A stretch of 64,000 nucleotides of DNA, taken from assembly GCA_014706295.1 (NCBI GenBank), contig JACSVZ010000004.1, forward strand, positions 7,288,465-7,352,464, written 5' to 3'. The DNA comes from Lycocorax pyrrhopterus obiensis (Eukaryota; Chordata; Aves; Passeriformes; Paradisaeidae). The first letter of the stretch is position 1, and every line of letters begins with the position of its first letter. Below are positions 37,401 to 45,200 of the stretch, piece by piece. A model generated the notes under the pieces. That model saw nothing but the letters and a program-made list of their open reading frames with translations. It ran no database searches and was not told where the DNA came from. The position numbers and the translations under genes are program-made.

Positions 37401-40400
37401 TACTTTTGCATCATGTTATATCGGAAAGCAGGGGAAGATTGCAAAATATCTCACAAGTAAGTGTCTCTTCCCATCACTTAAAATGCTGAACACTTCAGGA
37501 GTTCATCCTCAAATTCCTTCATTTGCATTCTGCACCACCAATTTTCATTTATCCCTGGAAAGGCACCAGCTGTGTCTCCGAGAAGATGCCCAAAGCAGGG
37601 CTGGCATCTGCACCAAAGGGAACAATTCACTGAGGGTTTAAACAAACTCCTTGTGGGTTTTCAGATGGAAAGTCACTCCTGGGCTAACTGAACACTGAAG
37701 TGACTCAGGCCCTTTATTAATTACAATAATACTCACCCACAAGGAAGGGGAGAGCAGACTCCACTGCCAGCATGTGCTTTTGGTTTTTTTAAGCAGTAAC
37801 AATTAAAAATTAAACCACCTCCAGCTCGTGCATTCCACAGTTACTTTCTTAAATTTGTATTTAATTATTGAAGTTACTTACCTCCCTGACAGACAGCTGT
37901 GGGGGTAGTGACACAGAAAATACAAAACTGGTGAACTGGTAGTCAGCAGAATTAACTTTTTGGCACACCTGTAAGAGAAGGAGCTTAATATTAATCTTTA
38001 TAATTTTATAAACTTGATAATCTTTATTCTACATAATCACTGTGAATTCATGCATGCTATCACACATCCAGAGAGATGCTCAACATACAAACCAGAGTAA
38101 TCACTAACAACTTATTGAAATATAAGCTTTTTTTTGGCCTGTTAAAAAAAAATTTACTAACAAACTGTATCCTTAGTGCTATGAAACAACCAAATTCACT
38201 ATTTTAAGGCCAGGACCAATTGTATATTGAAATTTTAGGTGAATTCAGCATCTCAGATAAGGACATTTATGTATCAAATATTTAGGTTTTGTGGTGCCTT
38301 AACAAGTGCTGTCAGATTTCCATTGCTACCGAAGAGAGTAACTCTGAAACAAACATTAGCAGTGGATTCTGTAAAAAGATACATATTCTGCCAATGGAAA
38401 CAAAAAAGAAACAATTATGTTCTGCAACAACAGAAACTACATACCATGCTTTCTGCCTAGTCCCATTTTTGACACATTCCTGCTATTAAACCAAATCCTT
38501 TTCTATCAAAACTCTGTTAAACATCTCAGATGCCAGTGTGAGTTTTCCAGCTGATATTTCAGTTTGTCACATGAGCACTTTGATTGCTCAGAGATGGTGT
38601 TTGCAACACTCTGTGCCCACATTCTCTCCTAACTCACATTTTCCCTATTATCCACAACCTGTTGTACCACCAAAACATTTTCTTCCCCTGTGGTACTTCC
38701 TAAAGACAGGTTTGTGCTGTATTAGAAACAGGTAGTTCAGAGAACAGCACATGAGGACTCCTCATTTTCCTGCCACATAAAAAAGTGAAGAGAGGTCGCC
38801 AGTTCCACTGAGGTTTTCCTTGAAAGCAGCTGAACCTCAGGTCATCTCCTAAATTCACGTAACCACATATCTGTTAGCCCTTTTCTTAGGCAAGTGTGCT
38901 CCCTGCAGTCATTCCATTGCACCTGCACCGCTGTTTTTTAAAAAGTGCCTCTGTGACAAAGTCTGGGCAAAATTCAGTCCCACCACAGATGCAACTTCCC
39001 AGCTGCACAGGTGTGCAAACACTGCCCAGGAGCAGGATTCAGTAGAATTCTGCCATCTACATTTCAAATATTCCAAATAGGCAAATGTTTTGGTTTGGTT
39101 TTTGGTCTCTTTCTTTCAAAAGAAAAGAGAAAATACCTCTTTTGAAAAAACAACAAAAAGACTGCACAATGTTTTCAGTCAGCAGCTGTATCCTGTAGGC
39201 CCCAACATACACAAGCTCCACAAAAGTAGCCCAAAAGGCTAAGAATTTACCTTTTTAACAAAGTCAGCCTCGCAGAACTCCTGGAGAATTCCCAAACACA
39301 CGTTGCAAACCTTCACAGCCGAGCTCTCCATTGCAGCATTCCCATCCTCAGCCTCGGGAATCTGCGGGACGGCTCCGTTGTGCTTCACATCATCAGCACC
39401 TTCCTCCCTGTGTTCGAGTCTGATCCTCTTACAAGGGGGGTCAGCCACATCCAAAAAGACTGTGTCTTCTTTTTCCTGGCTGCTTTTCAGAAATTCCCGT
39501 AAATCCTTCATCAAATCCTAACACAAACAGAGGAATCACACTGTGGTTGTTTCTTCCTCCTTAACAAACACAATTCCATGAGGCACTACTATTCCAGTTG
39601 AGGCTCAGTGTGTGTAATTAACAACTTGGACTTTATACCCAAAGACATCTTTAGGACACCATTCAACACCTCCAAGCTGCATTTCTCTCAAAATAGAAAT
39701 TTCCAGAGAAAATATTGCTGAACAACTCGTTTATCATCCAAGAACAAAAACATTTTCCAGACTTGCACAAACACATTTATCTTTGCCCCATCATTATTCA
39801 ATGAAAAGAGACATTTAGTGCTTTCCTGTCATTTAGACTATGTTGGAATTGAATTCCTCCAACTCCACTAGCCCAGGAAGAGAGCTGGCCACTATAATAA
39901 AAAGAAAAGGGAGCAGACACGGGTGGGGGTGAAATTAAACACACAGAGTAAGAACTTTGTGTCAGGAGAGAAGCCTTCAAAAATTAAGATTTACCTCCAT
40001 GTCTCTGATTCCTGGAAGGATGAGAGACAAGACACAGTTCAGGAAGAAGGGTTCATTAAAAGGTTTTCAGTGAGGAAGACAGCAGTCACTGTGTTGTTGC
40101 AACTCAGAGGAAAATCAGGTAGAGACGCAAAAGAACAAAAAAGGGCAAAATGAACAAACACTCCTCAAATAATTGATAAAAAATGGAAAAGGATAGGGAA
40201 GAAAGATGTTAAAAATGAATTCTGGAGAGTCTAAACTTGAACAAAGGTGAAACAACCAAGACAGACACCAGCAGACACAAGCATGAAGACAGGGGATTAG
40301 AGCAAGCAAAAAAGGATGTCTGATAACACCGTGTTTCTCTGATTTATCCTTAACCTGTGCTCTCAATTCTTCAGTTGCATCCTCCTACCAATTCTGGAAT

Positions 40401-40624
40401 TTAATGTAAATTTCCTCTCCATTAAAGGAAAAAGCCCAGTTTTTCATGACTCCTTTTCCTCTCAGGCAAAGAGCCCAAGAACACAACGAAGGACAAACCT
40501 TGTGTGGATGCCTGTAAAGCATCTGTGATCCCACGCAGCAGAACCTCAAAATACATCGTGGGCAAGTGCCAGCGTTGAGTAACAGCTGAACAATTGGTCT
40601 GTCCTTCTCTGTTAGTGAAGACAT
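19418..40624 (-). CDS. PUS10: PUS10 tRNA pseudouridine synthase, complete coding region (17 exons)
   Basis: Seventeen exons on the minus strand, from ATG at 40622-40624 to TAA at 19418-19420, join in phase to 1602 bases (533 residues; human PUS10 has 529). The enzyme makes pseudouridine at tRNA positions 54/55, and in vertebrates the protein also takes part in microRNA processing. Visible elements: zinc-binding cysteines C21/C24 (CPRC) and C113/C116 (CNVC); a THUMP-containing N-terminal half; the catalytic motif GREDVDVRTLGN with Asp 348, equivalent to human D344; then the C-terminal synthase core, including KEGEEEKTKTYSALIW, EHHFRLHLKTQAGTYIKEF and HGDFGRTKPNIGSL. Most introns have consensus GT-AG borders. 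PUS10 is head-to-head with PEX13 and tail-to-tail with REL. The ATG is the first in the exon, 11 bases after the acceptor. Confidence 0.96.
19708..19807 (-). CDS. PUS10: PUS10 coding exon 16
   Basis: It reads YIKEFVHGDFGRTKPNIGSL and then LNRTADILELDVE, the conserved synthase C-terminal core. Acceptor TTTCCAG, donor GTAAGT. Confidence 0.96.
19808..20363 (-). other. PUS10 intron between coding exons 15 and 16
   Basis: Nothing recognised. Its donor (GTATCC) is weak. Confidence 0.7.
20364..20506 (-). CDS. PUS10: PUS10 coding exon 15
   Basis: It reads ELKLDQKTPLRVLHRRPLAV and then RCRLIHTM...EHHFRLHLKTQAG. It is markedly more GC-rich than the flanking introns. The donor is AC|GTATCC, a weak one; use of it completes a Thr codon with the next exon and restores TYIKEFVHGDFG. 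If the intron were kept, translation would stop after six more residues. Confidence 0.92.
20507..21631 (-). other. PUS10 intron between coding exons 14 and 15
   Basis: Nothing recognised. Confidence 0.7.
21632..21749 (-). CDS. PUS10: PUS10 coding exon 14
   Basis: It reads REAIGRMKEGEEEKTKTYSA followed by LIWTDKAIQREDIAFLDDIK, a block nearly identical in vertebrates. Acceptor TGTTTAG; the donor is GTAGCA, below consensus. Confidence 0.95.
21877..21932 (-). CDS. PUS10: PUS10 coding exon 13
   Basis: It reads AINDSSDKIQVRDLQLVT plus two bases. Acceptor ATCACAG, donor GTCAGT. Confidence 0.94.
22026..22102 (-). CDS. PUS10: PUS10 coding exon 12
   Basis: It reads GRPFAMELVNPRRIHFTAEE and MKRLQQ; GRPFAxELVNP is a fixed synthase-core motif. 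Acceptor TTGCCAG, donor GTAAAT, ends in phase 0. Confidence 0.96.
22103..23019 (-). other. PUS10 intron between coding exons 11 and 12
   Basis: Nothing recognised. Confidence 0.7.
23020..23076 (-). CDS. PUS10: PUS10 coding exon 11, catalytic motif
   Basis: Fifty-seven bases reading SFNFSSSGREDVDVRTLGN. The first Asp of REDVDVR (residue 348) corresponds to the catalytic human D344. Acceptor GTTACAG, donor GTAAGG. Confidence 0.96.
23077..23889 (-). other. PUS10 intron between coding exons 10 and 11
   Basis: Nothing recognised. Confidence 0.7.
23890..24015 (-). CDS. PUS10: PUS10 coding exon 10
   Basis: It reads GRYNKYSRNLPQTPWIIDGE followed by RKLESSVEELISEHL, almost identical to human, and forms the start of the synthase domain. 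Acceptor TTTCCAG, donor GTAAGT. Confidence 0.96.
24016..26142 (-). other. PUS10 intron between coding exons 9 and 10
   Basis: Contains a 144-codon open frame on the sense strand (24202-24636) without recognisable domains, judged chance. Nothing else seen. Confidence 0.65.
26143..26228 (-). CDS. PUS10: PUS10 coding exon 9
   Basis: It reads HFPCPPSSPKKLCDALEIQC and then NNGAVFVA. The FPCPP and GAVFVAG blocks match human PUS10. Acceptor ATGCAG, donor GTAAAG. Confidence 0.93.
26229..26653 (-). other. PUS10 intron between coding exons 8 and 9
   Basis: Nothing recognised. Confidence 0.7.
26654..26718 (-). CDS. PUS10: PUS10 coding exon 8
   Basis: It reads SVFTRMAVIKALEKIKEEDF and ends two bases into a Lys codon. 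Acceptor TGTGCAG, donor GTAAGT. Confidence 0.94.
26719..28904 (-). other. PUS10 intron between coding exons 7 and 8
   Basis: Contains a possible diverged retroposon fragment near 27600; no exon seen. Confidence 0.65.
27555..27640 (-). mobile_element. Possible diverged avian retroposon fragment
   Basis: TCCTCAGCCTCTCCTCCC followed by GGCATGTGCTCCAGTCCC resembles a motif common in antisense copies of avian CR1-type repeats. Only a short part is recognisable. Confidence 0.3.
28905..28950 (-). CDS. PUS10: PUS10 coding exon 7
   Basis: Forty-six bases reading ...ACPDCFKPAKNKQ, the conserved CPDC motif of PUS10. Human has GEICPDC; here the residues before it are ATAC. Acceptor TGTTTAG, donor GTAAGA. 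Confidence 0.92.
28951..31450 (-). other. PUS10 intron between coding exons 6 and 7
   Basis: Contains an ISRE-like element at 29466-29480. No exon seen. Confidence 0.65.
29466..29480 (+). promoter_or_regulatory. ISRE/IRF-type element in a PUS10 intron
   Basis: GAAAGTGAAAGCGAA contains the GAAANNGAAA core bound by IRF family factors and STAT1-STAT2-IRF9, with a third GAA repeat in register. Confidence 0.45.
31451..31512 (-). CDS. PUS10: PUS10 coding exon 6
   Basis: Sixty-two bases reading SLFEVSVVFAHPETDEECHF plus two bases, with acceptor TTTAG and donor GTAAGT. Confidence 0.94.
31513..33123 (-). other. PUS10 intron between coding exons 5 and 6
   Basis: A short CA-rich tract near 33050-33070; no exon seen. 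Confidence 0.65.
33124..33235 (-). CDS. PUS10: PUS10 coding exon 5
   Basis: It reads NLGLPLPKDDIVQLKEAYKW and then an IIHPQLSEELGVPADGK segment, strongly matching vertebrate PUS10. It starts with one base that completes the Arg codon of the previous exon; the donor GTCTTG is a weak one. Confidence 0.93.
33236..33672 (-). other. PUS10 intron between coding exons 4 and 5
   Basis: Its 5' end carries the tetranucleotide repeat listed at 33643-33664. Nothing else is recognised. Confidence 0.65.
33643..33664. repeat. (GACA)n microsatellite next to a PUS10 donor
   Basis: About five GACA units. On the PUS10 strand it reads (TGTC)n beginning about nine bases after the donor of the 35-base exon. Confidence 0.85.
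33673..33707 (-). CDS. PUS10: PUS10 coding exon 4 (35 bases)
   Basis: This very short exon reads RAAWLGVKKEM plus two bases; human has HAAWLLVKQEM at the same place. Acceptor CCTGCAG, donor GTGAGT. A (TGTC)n repeat begins a few bases after the donor on the sense strand. Confidence 0.9.
33708..37881 (-). other. PUS10 intron between coding exons 3 and 4
   Basis: Largest PUS10 intron (4.2 kb). No exon or recognisable repeat seen. Confidence 0.6.
37882..37968 (-). CDS. PUS10: PUS10 coding exon 3
   Basis: Eighty-seven bases reading VCQKVNSADYQFTSFVFSVS and then LPPQLSVRE, in the THUMP-domain region. Acceptor CTTACAG, donor GTAAGT, phase 0. Confidence 0.94.
37969..39250 (-). other. PUS10 intron between coding exons 2 and 3
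   Basis: Nothing recognised. Confidence 0.65.
39251..39517 (-). CDS. PUS10: PUS10 coding exon 2
   Basis: It has 267 bases (residues 43-131), starting DLMKDLREFL. The middle (charged, EADDVKH-type) is poorly conserved, then VCNVCLGILQEFCE matches vertebrate PUS10 and supplies the second zinc CxxC pair. Phase 0 on both sides, donor GTAAAT. Confidence 0.95.
39518..40498 (-). other. PUS10 intron between coding exons 1 and 2
   Basis: Nothing recognised. Confidence 0.65.
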
Positions 40625-40635
40625 GCTGGGTAAAT
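40499..40635 (-). CDS. PUS10: PUS10 exon 2 (start codon exon)
   Basis: The acceptor TTTTAG ends at 40636; 11 untranslated bases precede ATG at 40622-40624. Coding part 40499-40624 reads MSSLTEKDRPIVQLLLNAGT and then CPRCILRFC, giving the first zinc CxxC pair. The donor GTTTGT begins at 40498 going down; it is a weak donor, with the coding phase (0) and the human exon border both supporting it. Confidence 0.93.
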
Positions 40636-41920
40636 CTAAAATTCAACACAGAAAAGTAAAGAGAAAAAAGCTTAGAACAAACACAGCTCAGCAATTCAAC
40701 AATAAAAAGGCTCAGCTGAGACTTGACTGCACCATATTTAGAGTAACTGGAATTTTTTTTGTCCTCTACAGAAAATTTAGGATACATGTTTGTTTTAAAT
40801 CACAGGCACAAGAGAAGTGCCTCAAGCCATCAACTTCTGTCACACAAAGCCCCTCCAATTTTTTTATTTCCCTTCTCAATAAAGGACTCCTGTTTTTTGT
40901 GAGAAATCTCATAATGCTTTTTTCCCCCCCGCAAAAAAATATCATGGCTAATTTGGTTTCCTGTCGTTCTCTCTGCCCAGAACTTTAGGACAGACTGATT
41001 TTTTTTGGCTGAAATTTCGTGATGGGATAGAACTCATCTTTTTTTTTTTTTCAGAAGAAGAGAGATTCCTGGTGAGGTGTTCACCTTTACTAGACATGTA
41101 GGAAATTTCAGGAGGCACGTAAGGATAACCACAATTGTTCAGACCAAAGGATTAATGAATCCATTGTCACCCAAAGTGGGAATAAATGCAGCAAGGAATT
41201 CCACAATACCTATAGACTAATGAACCATCTGATTCTGGTTTGGGCTTAGCTCCTGCAAGCGACATTTGATGCTCTCCTAGTTCTTGTGTCCCAAGAGATG
41301 GGATATATCCACGTTCTCCATGCCAGCCACAGACTGTTACACCTGCAAGATCCAATCCTGCTCAGGAGCACCCTGCACAGAAATACTGCAGCCGTGGAAA
41401 GCCTCCACAGCACGGAAAAGTTATTAATTTAATTAATTTCGTTTGTCCTGGGTTTGGATGCTTTGTGGTAAGCTGTAAAACCAAGAGCTACCTGGAAAAC
41501 TTCAAAGCTGCTTCTCAAGAGGAAAGAGCAAACACAAACCCGCTTTTAGGTAACTATAACCTCAATTTATCTTCATGAGACTTAAATACTGGCAGTGGGT
41601 GACGCCTGAGGGCAAATGTGGCAATATTCGTGACATTTTGTGGCAGTGTGTGGGGAGGGATCGGGGCCCCCGCTCCGGCCCAGCACCTCAGGGCTGCGCT
41701 CAGCACCCCTCGTGTGTGAGTGAGGGACTGAGGGGCAGCTCAGGACCCGGTGCCGGCCCGAGCCTCAGGGCTGCGGGGGCTCGGCACCCCATGTCTGGCG
41801 GGACGGCCCATTGCTCCCACGCCGCGAGCTGAGCCGCAGGGCTGCGGAGGAACGGGGCCCGCTCAGCACATTCCCATTCCCATTCCCCATTCCCCATTCC
41901 CGATTCCCGGTCCCACTCAC
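40636..41920 (-). other. PUS10 intron 1
   Basis: Runs from the CpG island into AT-rich DNA; holds the G-rich repeat at 41868-41912 next to its donor. Confidence 0.6.
41868..41912. repeat. (CATTCCC)n simple repeat, G-rich on the PUS10 strand
   Basis: Imperfect repeats of CATTCC/CATTCCC run for about 45 bases. On the PUS10 sense strand this is six runs of three or four G separated mostly by AAT, starting some 10 bases inside intron 1. Confidence 0.75.
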
Positions 41921-42000
41921 CCCTCGCTCGGCGGCCCACGGAGCCGGCACAGGCTCGCTCAGCAGAGCGGCAGAGCGCATCGCTCAGCCGGCGCGGCTCG
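41921..42000 (-). other. PUS10: PUS10 non-coding exon 1 (5' UTR)
   Basis: A perfect donor (GTGAGT on the minus strand, 41915-41920) follows GC-rich sequence inside the CpG island, as expected for the untranslated first exon upstream of the exon carrying the ATG. The start is not visible; the right end given is approximate. Confidence 0.55.
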
Positions 42001-42065
42001 GCGCCGTGCCCGCAGGGCGGCTGGTGGAATAGCTCGGCACTCCCGCGTGGCGCCTGCCAATGGGC

Positions 42066-42190
42066 GGGGCCGAGCGAGGCCGAGCCCGAACCGAGCGGGG
42101 CCGAGTGAGGCCGAGCCGGGGTCGAGCCTGAGCCGAGCGGTGCCGAAGCGGAGCCGATCGAGGCCGAAGCGGAGCCGAGCGGGGCCGAGG
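42066..42190 (+). repeat. GCCGAGC-rich degenerate repeat in PEX13 5' UTR
   Basis: The heptamer-like unit GCCGAGC/GCCGAAGC/GCCGAGT recurs more than ten times up to the PEX13 start codon. It is likely transcribed as PEX13 5' UTR. Confidence 0.7.
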
Positions 42191-42197
42191 GGGCGCG

Positions 42198-42265
42198 ATG
42201 GCGGCGACGCCGCCGCCCAAGCCCTGGGAGTCCCGGCGGCTGCCGGGCACCGCGCCCTCCTTCCA
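42198..42265 (+). CDS. PEX13: PEX13 exon 1
   Basis: It reads MAATPPPKPWESRRLPGTAP and SF plus two bases, then the donor GTGAGT at 42266. The context GCGCGATGG around the ATG is acceptable, and human PEX13 starts MASQPPPPPKPWE. The Gly-Pro repeat of the human N-terminus is absent. Confidence 0.94.
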
Positions 42266-45200
42266 GTGAGTGCGGGCGTCCCTCCCCGGGTGTCCCCGCC
42301 GTGGCGGCCGTGGGTGTTCGCCCCCTCGGGCCGGCCGGGCCCGCTCCCCTGGGGCGGGCTCAAAGGTCGGGCCCGGCCGGGGCTGTGCGCGGCTCCGGGG
42401 GTCGGTCGGGGCGGGCGGCCCGGGGCGGCCCCGCGGCGTGAGGGGCTTGTGCCGCGCGGGGAGGGGCGGACTCGGGGTGCGGGGCTTCGAGCTCAAACCC
42501 CGCTGGCGTCTGAGGGAAGCTGCGTGTGCGGTGTGGGGAAGGGAGAGCTGTGTTGTCACCGGTGTGAATTCACGGTCCGTTCCTGGGGGCATTCACAGCC
42601 CATTCCTGGCGGCTTGGAAAACGTTCCTGGGGGCATTCACAGGCCATTCCTGGTGGCATTCACAGGCCATTCCTAGGGCATTCACAGGCCATTCCTGGGG
42701 CATTTAGAGTCCGTTCCTGGCGGCATTCACAGGCCATTCCTGGTGGCATTCACAGGCCATTCCTGGTGGCATTCACAGTCCATTCCTGGGGGCATTCACA
42801 GGCCATTCCTGGGGGCATTCACAGTCCGTTCCGGGGGCATTCACAGGCCATTCCTGGCGGCTGTGCAGCTCTGTGAGCCCCCGAGCCTCTGCAGCACTGG
42901 AGGAGCTGCGTGTCACCCCCAGCGCTTGGAAAACATTCCTGTGTGTTGTCAGTCCCGTGTGTGTTCCCATCTTCTGGGAGCTCTCCCAGAAAACCCAAGC
43001 GGCTCGTGGAGAAGGATGCACAGAACATGTTTGTAAACTCCTTCCTTTTTATGAGAAGTCAAGGAAAGCTCCCTCGGTGGCTGAATACTCGTCTTGTTTT
43101 TCTTTTGGTGCTGGTGATTGCAACTGGAGGGATCTGAAACTGGGCAAAAGGTTGGCCCAACACTAAACATTGAGCAGAAACTTCACTACGTTCTCTGCAG
43201 CCTGCAGCGTGCTGAGCCGGCAGTTTGGTGTTAGTTTTCCATTCTGGGTTTATTTACCCCATTTTAAATGGCTGCAAGCAGCTTTAAAGTGGGGTGTCCC
43301 AAGCTGGCTACTGGGGAGAGGACTGTAGTTTGACTTACTGAGTTACAGTATCTCTGTTTGCTGGGATAATAACTTATTTTTCCTCCTGTTTTCAATGGCT
43401 GAGGGAGTTACAGTCTGTGATGGAAAAACAGCAGTGTAAAGATACAAATATTATTCTTTGCTGTGGAAACCTGTAAGTTTTGCTGGGAGGAAGCTGTTCC
43501 CTACCTTGTATGGAAATAGTACAGCAAGCAGCAGCTCCATAGCCATTCCAGCTTGACTTTCTTCTTTTTTTTTCTGGACTGCAGAACTGGGAAGTCATGG
43601 GATGAGGCAGTAAGCACGGGAAATAAAATGTTTCACTTTTAGGGTGATAATATGTGGATGAAACACATATATTTTTATTGAAATGGCAGAAGTTGGACAA
43701 AAAGCTGCTTGACAGAATTCAAATGCCGGTCAAATACTTGCAGAGTTTTATTTCAAAGGGTGTTGGTAAAATGATTTAAACTTATGGGCATACAAAGGAA
43801 AACAGAAATTACTAAATTAAGTACAAATAATAGAGTCATAATACCTCTTTCTGCCAACACTTACCAGCAGTACATTCAACCCCTTGACAATCTGCACGAA
43901 GGTAAACAGGTAGTTTGGGTAGAGAGGGAAACTGGGGACCCCAAAGCCCTTGCACGCATTGTTGCATAATTACTTAGATTCTCAATTAGGTCATGCCACC
44001 CTTTAAGAATGGATCCAGAGGAGCTCTCAAACGTCCTTCCTGCTGTATCATTGGCTCATTGTATAGAAGAGCTGGGAACAAGTGTTGGAAATAAAGCTTT
44101 CAGATTGGAAAGTTCCTAAAAATTCCTCTTAGGGCCTATGAGAGGCTTTCATGTGCAGAAGAATGACCTGGGTGTTAGAGCAGCAGGTTTGATGGCTCTG
44201 GGTTGTGTATTTCATGTGTTGATACATTAAATACACGATAAATGATACAATAAGTAGACAAAGTTTTTCCATGTTTACATTCCAGTTCCATGTTTACACT
44301 GAATATCTCATTATGGGGGTTTTATTCCTCTGAAAGTCTCTGTTTCCTGACCAGATTTTTTACTTCCAGCAAACGCTGTACAATATACCAAGTGTTTGGC
44401 TCCCAGGTTCCCTATCCCAGCACTGCTGAAACTCACCATGGTATTTATGTAGTTAGCCAAGGGCTCTGTGGAAATGAAAACTTAAACTTTGGGTGCTGAT
44501 CTTGGTTATCTGAATTCATTTAGGTCTGCTGACTTGGGTGACAACCTGCTGACCAGGCCCGGACAACCCACGGTGGCACGAATCCCTCCACCCATTTTGC
44601 CAAGACCATCCCAGCAAACGGGAAGCAGCAGCCTGAGCACTTTCAGGCCAGCCTATAGCAGTTCTTTTTCTCCAGCCTATGGCTCATACGGCACCTCTTT
44701 CTATGGAAGCTATAGTCCCTACAGCTATGGCTACGGAGGTCTGGGCTATAACCGCTTCTGTGCCGATGGCATTCCTCCCAGCAGGTTTGTCCAGCAGGCT
44801 GAGGAGAGCAGCAGAGGTGCCTTTCAGTCCATCGAAAGCATCGTGCATGCCTTTGCCTCGGTCAGCATGATGATGGATGCAACCTTCTCAGCTGTCTACA
44901 ACAGCTTCAGAGCTGTGTTGGATGTGGCCAACCACTTCTCCCGCCTCAAAATTCACTTCACCAAGGTGTTCTCGGCTTTTGCTCTAGTGAGAACTATAAG
45001 GTACCTCTACCAACGCCTGCAGCGCTTGCTGGGTCTGCGGCAGAGCTCTGAGAACGAGGATTTGTGGGCCGAGAGTGAGGGCAAAGTAGCTCGTGCTGGC
45101 CTTGAAGACAAGATGGCTAACTCTGCAAAATCCTGGCCCATTTTCTTGTTCTTTGCTGTTATAATGGGAGGCCCCTACCTGATTTGGAAGCTGCTTTCTA

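Larger units (their letters stand above)
41650..42540. promoter_or_regulatory. CpG island and bidirectional PUS10/PEX13 promoter
   Basis: The stretch is dense in CpG and GC boxes and contains the PUS10 first-exon donor (minus) at 41920 and the PEX13 start codon (plus) at 42198, under 300 bases apart. A CCAAT box (42057-42061) directly abuts a GC box GGGCGGGGC (42062-42070), an NF-Y/Sp1 layout common in housekeeping promoters. No TATA box is seen. Confidence 0.8.

Noticed and set aside
41750..42676. 308-codon plus-strand frame across the PUS10/PEX13 promoter
   Set aside because: Crosses a CpG island, GC repeats and the minisatellite; product is low complexity and conflicts with the PEX13 exon 1 frame.
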